64,000 nt of DNA from Trichoplax adhaerens. Lineage: Eukaryota > Placozoa > Uniplacotomia > Trichoplacea > Trichoplacidae. The position numbers were made by a program, and so were the translations under genes. Below the pieces are notes generated by a model. That model ran no database searches, was not told the origin of the DNA, and worked only from the letters and a program-made list of their open reading frames with translations. Of the stretch, positions 1 to 13,300 are shown piece after piece. Position 1 is the stretch's first letter. Every line of letters begins with the position of its first letter. The DNA lies in NCBI RefSeq assembly GCF_000150275.1, contig NW_002060961.1, forward strand, positions 785,895 to 849,894, given 5' to 3'.

Positions 1-3000
1 GTTAGAATAATCTGTAACACCTAGACATTCAGTTAAAAATTGAATTATTGACTTGTTAGCATTAAATTAGCTCCATCCTAACATTTTATTCGTTCCCTAT
101 ATTATTTTACGTCCTTTACTTTCTGTATAGTTTAGAGCTTTAGCCAATTAATTCATAATTTATTCTGTCTAATTATGATAGTGTTATTATAAGAATTATT
201 GTAGTAGTTAATTCGGATATCCGGTAAAACCATATGAATGGCGTTATTTTTTGTATTCTACATTTAATATGACATGTAAGTAAAGATGATATTAAATTCT
301 TGATAGTATTATTTTATTTATTAGTGGTAAGAAGCAAATACGGCATAACTAATAATTCGATTATTTCGGCATATGGCGGGTATACTGTATACTTAAATTC
401 GTTCATTTGTCAGTATTGTTCCTTCGTTAAATGAAAAATAACGTAGTATAAAATAATAACGAATTTATTCTAGCAATAAGATTTAAGAATGATATGCGAA
501 AGCTGTAGTTAATTAGAGTATGCAGTCATTTAAATGGTATGAAAACTTGTTTAAATATTGTGACGATTAGCTAATAACATGTTTTATTTGAATAGCTTTA
601 TAATTGTGTGAATTAAATTTAACGGTGATGATTGATAGAAAATGTTGTTCAGTTACGCCATAATAATCATGCTATATTTGATATTAACAATAGTTTTGAA
701 TTTAAAGTTCATTCTAATTTGCTTCTGCATAAGTACTTGAATTATTATCGATATGACTAGTTAAGAAAGCCTAGAGTATTGGTACCTTCTGAATCATTCT
801 TTTTGTTCTTAGCCTGCCAACCAAATGTTAGCATTATTATGTCAGAAAGCCAAGCATGGGGTCTGTTCGATGTTGCCCATAAACTTAAAATTTAAGAGTT
901 ACTTGCATCTATCCCTGCATTCTTAGTACTATCGATAAGTAGAGATACAGAAAGTTTTTAATCTGTACTAGATTTTCTTTTACTGTTGCTAGCATCGTTA
1001 AGAAAATTAGACTTTTGCCACCCTATAACATTGTTAAGATAAGGTGTTACAATAGCTTTTCTTAATACAACCAACCCTTAACACCATGAGATTTTACTTA
1101 TTTGGGGTCTCCGACAGTATGCAAACCTTATTGAAACTATAAAATAAGTTGAATAAAACGTTTTTTCTAAGTGTATAGAATGTCATTATGAGATTTTTTA
1201 TCTTTCAATTTTTAATCTTTTGATAAATACTGACCAGTAAGGTGTAATGCAGAGCTAAAACACCTATCGGTTCTAATCTAATACATCTTAATTCTATTCA
1301 TGTTACCATATCCGATTAATTTAAATTAATCTTTCCTTTCTGCTTTGCTACACCCTAAAGGACCTCCAACGGATCATCAATTTTGGTTATATAGGCAATC
1401 CTATTGTGCCGCTAGTTCAGACGACGACCGTCTGTGCCTGCAGCGACAAAACGTCATTGCCGCTTGATTAAACTATTTTGATGACTAATAGTATATTTTT
1501 AACAAACTATAGATAAGATATCTGTGATTTTACTATAGTAAATAACGCAATTTCAAGTTACTCAATGGAGTAACCAAAATTAAATTAAAAATGTGCAGGA
1601 TACCACTATCAAAAAGAAAATTAACTATGTTTTGGTGTGTTAATATTTAGAAAATGATAATGTGCTCACTCGTATTATAATTTGTACTCTTTCATGTACA
1701 AAATGTATCACATAATATTAAAAATTTGAAGTAAATTAGAATGATATCCACGTTGTAATATTCGTTAAAGGTAATGCTTACTCTCGAAGGCTATAGCTAA
1801 AGTATTTCATACTGAGGACAGCTTAATCTATATGATTGTAATTTGTAGTAATTAACGGTAAATAGAATTGAATACTTTAAAATTTTTTTCTGATTAGTCA
1901 TTGGTAATGTATTACTTTATAGGCAATCATGATTATTTTCAGGTAAGTTCGTAAGTGAATATACCCTGATCGGTGCATAGCAGTGGTTTATGTCCATAAA
2001 ATACTGAAACTGGTCTCTAATGTTGGCAATGTTCAAATAAAAAATTAAATTGTTCTGATTAGCTTAAAATATTAGCCGGATGATAATATTGAGGAATTAC
2101 TAGGTCGTCAAGCAGTCACAGTTTATTGAATTTCTTTGACAGATTTATGAAAATTTTTATACAGTTACATAAATGCAAAAGATAATGTACATACAGTATA
2201 TATGTATATATATATATATCTATATATTAAAAGTTAATCTATATTTATATTTACGAATACAAGCATAAAGAATTCCTTATCTAGTCTGTATTTTTACGCG
2301 ATAGTGAAGTATAGAATCTCAATTTTATAGTAGTATTTGGTGTACACATACATTTTTACGAATGTAGTAATTTCTTATCGAATCGACATCTTCAAATAAA
2401 GAGTATATTAGAACCGTATATGAATATTTCTATATGTATGTATTGTGTTTTACGAATTCATATCATAAGAAATTAGCTAGAATTATTGTCTAAATATTAT
2501 CAAATATTGTAGCAATTTCGATAGTAATATATCATTTACTATATTTCAATTACTGCCTAAGAACAGTTAACATGAATAAATCCAAATACCATTAAACTAT
2601 CTTATATATCAAGTGTTTTACATGAAGATAGTTTCCATAACTTTATCTTATTTAGTGGAAGGGGATAAAGTTATGTAAGGGATAAAAAATGTCACATATG
2701 TATCTTATTACTTTTAAGATCCATGCACGCTATTGCTACAGTATCAGTGTGTTTATAGTACATACGAATTTCTGCATGATATGTCATAGGTAGAAGTAAT
2801 TTTATTTCGAAGAACTTATTAATTATCTCAATAAAAAAGAAGTTTAGTTATGTTTTGTTAAGAAAATAAGTGTAGCTAGTCTATCTAGGATTTATGTGTA
2901 GTAGGTTTCTACCTTAATGCGCAAAAAGTCTCCAAACTTTAGAAAATAAGTTGTCATTAATTGTCGGTTTAAGCATCATGTATCTTATATGAACTTACTT

Positions 3001-4353
3001 TGTGCCTTAATGAACATCTTGAGGTACAAGAGCGGATTTACTTTCAGAAAGTAAGAGAATTACCCGCCATTTTGAAAGTAATTAGGAATTATTCGTGTAT
3101 ATTGAATTGGTCTGCATTATATGCAAATAAATCCAAGTCTTTATATTGCATGTTTTTCGTGAGACTTGCGTCATTCGTACGTATATGTTTGAGGAAGGCC
3201 GAGGATAATAAGTTTTGAAGGAATTAAATTGTAACAGACTTGAATTTAGTTCATTATCTACGACACTCGCTACATGCAGTTGTGGATAGATATTAACTTT
3301 GGCGATAGCGTATGGATTCTTCTAACACTTTTAAACTATCCAGTTGAAAAAAGTAGCGCAAAATATTTTAAAATTCTATAATAATGACGGCATAGAATAT
3401 TGATCGATTACCTACTTAATTTACCGCATATTTAATAAAGTCGAATGCATAATGGATAGTTTTAAAGCCTATTTGTAAGAAATTGTTGGAACATAATCAT
3501 AAAGCTATTTAATCCGTGTTAACTTATGGCATTATCGTATTTGATCGAGAACATCGTATTAAAATGTGTGTATCCATTAAGCTAAAATGTATAAAGTCAA
3601 TATTATTTTGATGGGTTGATCAAGTGCTAGTAAGGTGAAGGTCAGCTGTCACGATTTGCTGTAAATCTTTTACTCTTCCTATCAATCATTAGTCTTATAA
3701 TATGATTGAATAATTATTTCTTTTTATTTTATTTGATTTGGATAGAGTCTAAAACAGTGAAAAGAGAAATAGAGAGAAGGAGGGAGGAGGATTAAAATTT
3801 ACTGTTGTATAGGAATACATGATGATTGTAAATGCAAGTAAATGGAGAGTTTGCTTTTAAGAACTATTCTTATGTTAATGATGTTGTTCATGAATAGATA
3901 TGGTAATTATTCGCTAGTCAATTATTGTCCTTGATCTTTATCGTAATGTTCCTACTGCTTTTTAGTTGTAAACCTTATTCTAGCGTTATTGCAATGCTAT
4001 TAAACCACGTGAGCAACATTGTGCATGATGATTATGCAGTTACCAACGACAGAAGGCAACAAGTATACCTACCACCTTTTTTTAACTGGTTTGTCCGCTT
4101 TTCATCATTTTACTTGAATCGATTCTTCTTGCGTCAGTGGCTCATCTGCGATCCTCCTTTTTTTGCCTACAGCATTTGGATCTTGAGCTTACAAAAACAA
4201 ATTCAATTCAATTCATTGATTGGCCTTTGGTGATTGCTATAAGAATCTTTATCTTGATTCTTATCCCACTACTTCACTTAAACAATCTTTGAATATTCTT
4301 TTTCAACATACCTTGGGCACGCTATCGTTGCCGATGTGCATCATATAAGCGCC
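1..4353. other. Intergenic region, no gene seen
   Basis: AT-rich sequence upstream of the LRR receptor. I see no splice-flanked coding exon on either strand. There is a short AT microsatellite around 2195-2230. An open frame at 3925-4233 starts with TTG, has no family resemblance and is probably chance or 5' flank of the receptor gene. Confidence 0.5.
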
Positions 4354-7300
4354 ATGATTTACAAGTATTGGATATTGGTGTTAACAGTGGCTTTTACTGT
4401 AATGGACTATCGTCACCAAGTTACTGCTGCTTGCTTGCCTGGTTGTACTTGCGGCACAAATCAATATGATTGTAAAAATGCTGATTTAACTTCAGTACCA
4501 ACAGATATTCAATCCAGTATTGCCACATTGTGAGTACCTATTTGATATTTTTTTTTATTTTAACAGTGCTATTAGAATTGAAATATTGTAACCACAATTT
4601 TATTTCTTTTCAATTTATCGCTGATTTTTAACCACAACGTTCTTACGATCTTCACTTATGTTCATTTTTAAATTAAAACTGAATCCTATTTGGGATTCGA
4701 TACTATCGGGAAAGATCTTGATTGTAAGCCATAGTCGGTATCGCCATAAATTAAGAATCGTTTAAGAAGATATGTAAAAATGTTTACGGGAATCTTTTTT
4801 GAGAAGATTATTCCGTTACCCTGACTTTAATTTTTAGTTGAAAAGGAAAATAGAATAAAAGTAGATATCAAGCAACTATAGCACCTGAATGATATTTAAT
4901 ACTGGGTCAATAGTTTTACTTTCATCATCGTCTAGTTTAGATCGAAACTAATTTCCTCTTTTTAAACTCTAAGCCCTTCAAGAGAAAATAATTCAATTAA
5001 GATATACTTCTAACGTACAAGTCACACTTATACATCACTTTGAAAAAGCTTGTTCTAATTTTCCCGTCTCTTCTAGTTATCTATAACTTTATTAATTTTT
5101 TAAGATTACATAGACCGAATTCATTTTTCTAATAATAAAGCACAACAAAAATAGGAGTGGGGTACATTCTACTTTTCGCATGAGGTGATGCAATCTATTT
5201 CAATCCTTCTATACTTGTCTTTACCTACAACGGTAAATTAAGGGATAAGTTCATGTTACTAGATATAACAAAGAAAGAAACAACTCAAGTAGTCCACGTT
5301 CACGTCACAATTATAAATTGATTTTTTTCCCCTTTCTCGTCTTGGTCCTTAAGGGATTTAAGCCATTTTTTTAACCTTACTTCTTATTTGTAGCTATATC
5401 GAATAAGCATACCTTCAAATGAATTCGAGTTTGTTACAGATAAATCAAGATAGAATTTATTTCTTTCCGAAGGAAATGGCATAAAAAAATTTCGATAGTA
5501 ATAAATCTATCTATTATCTCCGACTTTTTACTCCTAGCTATAGTATATATATTGACATTCCATGAGGCTAATGAGTATAAAGAAGAACAAACATTTTCTA
5601 TATGACGACCATTTAATTCGAAGAATTTTGCTCTTTATAACGTATTGACAGTAGAGGTACATTCGACCATCGATTAAATGGAAGTCATTGATAAGTACAA
5701 TCACGATAGAGTAAATATCAAATTTTTGACACAGATTATCTAAGTTTTATTCCTTATCCACAATTTTTTGCGGGTTTCTTTAATTTTTGACCCCTATCAT
5801 TTCATTCTAGGATCATATTTTTTCGTCATGATAGTGAGATGATACATATAACGGAAATGAGGACAAAAATACAACATTAATGATTCTATGACAATTATTA
5901 TCTACATTATTAGTTATTAAAAATGGCCCAAGTTCTAGTAGAGTAGAATACAATGAAAAGTAACCTATTTTACTTCTCCACTATAACCGTGGGCAAAAAA
6001 TGCATCAAGGGCAATTTGGCGATTGAACATGTTATTAACATGAATAGCGGAGAAAATAATGACTAATTGATATAATTTAATAGGCATGACCTAATACATT
6101 AGCTACTTTCTTGGTAGTAAATTTATACATTAATTTAATTTTCAATCTAATTGGATGATTCCTAATCTCTGATATGTCATCATTCAATTAAGATTGTCAA
6201 ATTGAAAATCTTAACATAGGAATACTGTATAGTGCTTATTATGATTTACAAGATATATATCTATTTAATAGTTTAGTAATTTATTGATAACGATAGTAAT
6301 AATTTAATCCTATCTACATTATGACATCGTCATGGTTGAAAGTTAAAAGGCGATAGATATATCTTATCCTATTAAATAAGGCAACTGCATTGCTGCCTAT
6401 GAATAGGTTATTATCGATATTGTTCATCTAATGAGAAAGAGTAGATATAGAGTAGAATCTTTTGCAAATAAAAATTCAAGAGAGTTTGTAAAAGGGGAAA
6501 GAGTATGAGGATATAAGTGTGATAGAGAAAAAGAATATACGATAAATTGTTCTCATTTTTTGGCTATTTTCTTTTTTTACACCATCATTTCAATAGGTGA
6601 TCGTTATTGTACTACTTTTAATCGTAGTGTCCTAGCCATGGCAGCCTAAGGATAATAATAGACGGGGAATTATTGTTTGAGAGTAGATACTGTTAAGGTG
6701 CAAAAGGCTGACAACGCCATGTCGATTTTGTTATTCCTTCCTTTTTTATACTATCATTTAATTCTATCCTATTGTAACAATATAAAAATATCGGAACCTT
6801 TATAGTTCAAAAGGGTATAAATGTCATCTTAGAGTGATGCTTAAGGCAATAAGATTGAAAATGTCATTGTCTACCATGATTAATCCATACTATCTTCAAT
6901 GCAGTTAAGCCTTACTAGTAACGTTGGGATTGTATACAGGATCGGCGATACTATAATAGAATGCTTTTATAGCCTATCGTGATCTACCTACGTGGCCATG
7001 GAATAGCACCTTATCATTTCAACTTCAGATACACACGTTAAAGGAGTGAAATAGAAGTCGTCCATGATTCATGATTTGAAATATTCAGTTTTAATTTAGG
7101 GGGATTTCTTACCGACATCTAAGTTGATCAAGTCATGCATTGGCCTAAAAACATTCTTATAATTGTGAACAATGTTTCCGACTAGACTTTATTAAATAGC
7201 GGAAAAATTGTTCAATGGCTGTCTGGTTGTTTTAATTTTGTATCGTAAGCACGGCATCCTTAAGGAGACCAAGAATATCAGACTACTGTTCCACTGTCGC

Positions 7301-10300
7301 CAATAACTTATTCTTACTCTATCTTGGTTTCCTTCATATGAAAAACAAGTTAGACAGGTGATTCATCCTTATGTTCTATTCAACAAAAATATTATGCAAG
7401 TTATATTAGTCCCTACTGATTTGTTTCTGAGAGCTTTGTTGCACCTCGTTAACTAGGCACAGTATGATAGATTAAAAATAATATTGTACATTATCCATAT
7501 TATTATCCAAGATGTAAATTTACTTGCCTATCCGTTCAAGAAGGACATTAATGTCTAGCTAAATTGCTTCTTTGTTCTTGTATAGACTATTGTTTGGTAG
7601 GGTAAACTAACAGTACTTGCTACATTCCAAAGTAATAGCCCACAATGTGGTCATCCAAGATAGAATTAGAGCTTGAATAGCCAGCCACAGACAAAACTAA
7701 CCGCCTTATTTTTTCAATTCCATACAAGCATTAATCGAACACTTTTTTCTGTCTGGCTCTTGACAGTGGGATATATCGTCCATTTAATATCAACGACTTG
7801 CCAAAATACACTTAAAAGTTGGGCTTCTGTACAGTTACCGCCATAACTGTGATCGCTTAATGTTACGCATTGTCGTAATGACAAATGCTAAGTGACAGAG
7901 TAAGAGCAATAAAGGACTACTATATATCATCATTTTGGGACATGAATTTTTCGTTATTAGTTATTTGATACTGAAATGTTCCATTATTGACCGTTCCGAT
8001 ATTTTCCCAGTCATAAAAACAACGAATATCCATAAAATGCAACTTTAAAACAAATGCTATCGTAACAAGAAACTATCGTAGTACGGTAAAAGGAACATGT
8101 CCTCATCGTCAAAGCATGGCGCAGTCCATCGTTTCTTATACTCTATTTTAGGTGATTGTGATTAAGTCATTAGTAATATGTTTAGGGCTTAATACTATGG
8201 CCAAGGATTAGAGTTAATCTTGAAATAAACGCAAACGGTACTGCTGATAAGAATAGATTTACGCGTATATAGTTTTGGATATCGTAACCTTGGCTACACA
8301 TTCTGCATCCATTTCAAATCAATTTTGTTGATAACTACCTTATCGATTTGAAGCAGCTTCGTTACAGATTGCTTGACTATGACTGTAAGTAAGTAAAATA
8401 ATTTCGTTTATTGGATATCAAAATTATGCCAGTATGTACCATGGTAAAAGTTAATGAATTGAAGGTTAGAAAGATTTCAAATTTAGACTTCGCCCTAATA
8501 TGACCAAAGTAAATGCACTACGGACAATAGTTTAAAATAGTAAATAAAGAGGCAACGTAGGGGTCGCCAATGGCTATTATCTTCATTAATCTGCCTTTGA
8601 ATGATGGGGTTTTCCACATGCTGAGCAATTAATACTTTTCTATTAAGGGTATAGAGGCAGAAGATACGGTAGAAAATACAGAGAGAAGAAAGAGCAGACT
8701 GTTTCTTTTGCTCTGATCAGCTCTCAATTGATACACAATAATAGCTGGTTGTAGTTTACCGAGGTTATTGACGAGTATATTCTCGCCATTGCCTGGTGAT
8801 TGTCGGTACTGGAATTATTCTGATTTATTATTTTAACTATGAATAAAGTAACAGATTGACTGCTTCTTTGTCGATGACATCTTTCACTTCCTTCTATTGA
8901 TACTGTTATGATTAATATTGTAGGATCCAATAGTAGTCCATTATGATTATTATTAGTTTTGCAACAGCGATACATATTCTATATAGACGAGTGGATACTT
9001 TGTATTTTTTGGCGACTTTTGATCGCTACATAGGAGTAGTTAGTACCCAATTTATCCTTGACGATGCTTATCGGTATACGTATACAAATTTGGACGGTAT
9101 AGCGCAATCTTAGCAGACCAGGCATTTACAAAAAACATGATTGTCATTGTAACCTTGAAAATTAATTCTTACTTTTAGCTTATTACACTTAGGAGTATTT
9201 TGTAAGGAAAGAAATACGCTCTTTTACCCCATTTCACGTGCCTTCTTTATCCACATACAAGTGTAAATCATCTATGACCAATACTTGCATACTATACTAT
9301 TATATATGGCAATTATTATCTAGTATGCTGTAAGTTCTATTCTTGTCTACCGTAAATGGATATGATTCAATTTGGTCATTTTGCATCAAGCTGTATTACC
9401 ACGGTAAAATTGAAATCCTAGATTGACATTTTTGGGGGAACCGTCAACTGGGACAAACTGGGAAGACTAAAAGAGTTTTCCATAGGCTCATTTTGACTAT
9501 TGGATAAAATTGTAATCCATGGATGAAGAAGTGTTATCATGATTTAGCAGACTGGTCGTAAGCGAGCTTATTTAAGAATTATGCGACGACATAGTCGAAG
9601 AGTAATCTAGCCACCAGTCGATCTTACTAGACTGTAGTTAGCGGATATCGGTGTGCAGTAAGAGTTATTGATAAAGTAACTGCGAATCGGTAAAAGATAA
9701 TCAGCGCTAGTGACTCGTATTCGTTTCTTGGATCGTTTATTATCCTAGTCTTTTCTCGACTATTTCATAACAGTGGACAATGCTGTCGTTTAGTGATAGA
9801 CTATTTCTCCACCATTTCGATGATGGTGTAGAGACGCCATAGATCAACTTGTGTTGCATATAGTCAGTATCCATTCACAAATCGATGGCAATCCAATGAA
9901 TTTTGATACTTTTGACATCTTGTCGCCGACGAGAGCTTATCGTAGACGACTACAAATTAGAATAAAAACTGTTGAAATCTCGATTGGGCTAATGGGAGTC
10001 CCATTTCAACTACCATCATGACTACTGTCGACAGCTTGCAATGCCTGTAGGAAACGGCAACTATTTCTTCAAGGCTTGACTGCCATTTTATATACTGTAC
10101 TGTTCAGTTGAATTACCTTAGTGATTGACTCAACCACTAGGCCGTAGCGTTGTAGAGTGATCGAGCAAAGCAAGACTGAAGTCAGTCTTGGACACGTACT
10201 ATGGAGAGTCAATGTGGCCACTTCACCTCTCTAGGCGTCATCAACACTGTTGACTTTTGGCAACAAACGACCCAGTCGGCTGATTTACGCTGCAGGTGGT

Positions 10301-13300
10301 TCAAGGTCAGCGATAGACTGTACACTGTACAGTGTACAGTACTGTACGAGGAGAGAGTGAAGAAAAAACTGTTTTTTCTCAACTCCAAGTTTACTGTACA
10401 GTACACTACTACTGTCAGTAGGCACTAGGCAGTACTGTATTAGACACTCCAGATCACTCTCGGATAGTAGTCTACAGTACAGTACTGTACTGTAGACTGT
10501 AGTGTACAGTAGTACTGTATAACCTTATTACGGACGCAATCGTAGTGTACTGTATGTACTGTAGCGAGCCAGGCGCGCATTTCACACCGCTTCGGTTCCG
10601 ATCCAGCACGGCCAACGATTGCAGGAGGATTGACGGCTATGATTTTAGTATGGCGTTCCTACTGTAGGGAAGGAGCTACAGGAGAGGAAGGCCATCTTCC
10701 ATCTTGGAGGCGAAGGGGATATCATGATGGTCTTATACAGTTAATTTTCCTTGATGTTCATGTCAAGTTGTCTACTTAAGCTGAAGTAGGCAAAAAAAAA
10801 AGCAAATAGGTTTTGAAGTGCAATCAATTGGAGAGAACGGCGTAACTACTTTTCTCAGTGGAAAATTGCATGACAGAAGAGATAAGATCCATTTGAACTA
10901 CTGACTGGAAATATTTCCAGTCAGTGATTGTCAACCGAAAGGGTTCATAAAGTAGAGAACCCATTCACTATATGCCGTTCTCTCTAGTCAATCAATCATT
11001 GATTCTTCAAAGCGTATAACAGTGAAAAATGATTTTGACAAAATGGACATTGTATCGGTTTCGTGCTACGATCGCTAATCTCTGGTCTACAGTACACCAT
11101 GTCCAGCGGTCAAATGGGTTGATTTTGAATTTTACGCTTTTATCACCCTTCCTTCATACAAACGAAAGCAATTCAAAATTTAGGGCTTACATTGTAGCCA
11201 AAATCCCACATGTACGATGGAATTCAATTCGGTTACTTTTGTAGTCATGGATATTCAAAGTTAAATTGAAAAAGCGTTTTTCCGCCTCCAATAATGAATC
11301 AAACCGATGGATCACGTATGCGTACATTGACAGAGGATAAATGTTTTCGCACATGTGTAAGTCGTTTCAGTACAGTAGTAATTTAATACTGTAGTATAGT
11401 AAAAGCTGATTTCCTGCCAACAATAATGAATTGATCAAGACAACTGATCGTTAGGGCACATAGGATCGTGGTTGAGCGTTTTAAGACGTTTCCAAATTTC
11501 AACCGTACTTCTTTTCTACTATATTCAAACCTTTCTACTTTTGTTGCACACAATAATCAAGTCAATCAAACACTGTTACACCTATTACTACCGAGATTGA
11601 AACTACTTGAAGTCAAGATTGATTGAACATTTGAAGTCGTTTTAGCTGCATTACGTAAAAGCTTTTTTTACCCCGTTTACAATATACTGCAATGATAGGC
11701 TATGCAGTATGCAGGTACAGTAAGTTGAATATCAATCAATCACGGCGTAATGATACAACAAAGCAAGAATAACTTTCTCGTGATGGTATTTATATTCCAT
11801 GAGAAATGAGTTTGTACTGAATTAATGAATCATAAAATCATTCGGTAAAATTGAACAGCGTCAATCTAAATTTACCAGCAGTCTTCTAGAAATAAATCGC
11901 TTAAACCTTAACCCTTAATTACCATACTTTATACTACAAATTGATCGATTAACCACTACAGTAGCAGAAGCGCTTATAGAACACAATCTCTTTCCCATCT
12001 TAGCCTATACTAACTAGTACATGTCTATAAGTACCATTTGATCGCAAAAGAACACATGTCTAGAATAATATTAAGCTGTATTTGATGGGATGCGATTGTC
12101 ATCACTGCGGATATATGTATAAAGTTAAAAAACACAAATCAAATGTTCCGACTGTTTGACATTGACTTAGTTGATAGCCCCCCCATTAATTACGCATTCC
12201 GGAATAATAAAATTGTAATGCCTTGACCGTATAGCACCCAATGTGTACATTATACCGAGGTAACACAAATAGAACAAATAAATGATAAAATAATCAATAA
12301 TGCTTCTCTATTTGCTGTTATTCTATATAATTATAATTGAAAGAACAGGCAAATCTGGCTATGCATGATTAACGTCAACAGGCTACAGCAACACCTTGTA
12401 ACCGTAATACAGTATTACCGCCTGCAGCAATAAATATATTGCTAGCGTAGCTACTAATTAATTATACACATGGCCTACATTTAAACACGTACAACTGTCA
12501 TTCCTTCTACCCAAGCAATAAAATAAAATTAATTGTATTAGGCTTTCAACTAAAAGAGAATCAGTATTAGCGATATAAGTTATCGATAATGGCTACAGTT
12601 TCTACTGCAAAGTAGCTATATCTTAATCGGTAACAGGTAAACTTTTATAATTTAATCCTAATAAACTGGCATTGACTTGTTCATAACATACGGCAATATA
12701 ATCTGATCTTTCAAGACAACACCGCGTTATGATAATATTAATGAGCATTACATGTACTTTACGGCGACATTGTTATTGATGCGATAGATTTAAATGATTT
12801 TGGATTTGGAAGCGATGTAAGTGATTTAATTAGATTGATTTACGCTAGCATTTCTTCTTATTTACCGAATAAAATAATGCGAAAATAGACTACAATTTAA
12901 ATTCTATCATCAACCAAAAGAGTCAAGAGAAGTATTGTTTATTTACTTAAAGTGACCGCATAGTTTAGTGGAAAATGTTATGACTAATACATTAACTCAA
13001 CTCGCTATTGGTTAACCTTCAACTTTTTAATCCTTTCTATCTTTTCATCATGTAACGCTATTGTCATTCCATTTGATAGTTGAACAACAAAGAGTGCAAG
13101 AATGTTGATTATTTTCTTAGCTATGATCACCTTCAATAGTATTGTTTATAATATAACATGATAAATTCATTAATTATTCATTAATAACATGTATGAAATA
13201 ACTACCTAATTGTAAAAAAGGAAAAATGTGTCGATAATATAAATTACCAACTATAGTATGCTATTACCTTACCTTTTCCTTCTGTATTAGTACCGTAGTT

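Noticed and set aside
10201-10428. Overlapping open frames on both strands
   Set aside because: They arise from the palindromic GTACAGTAC cluster; no coding character.
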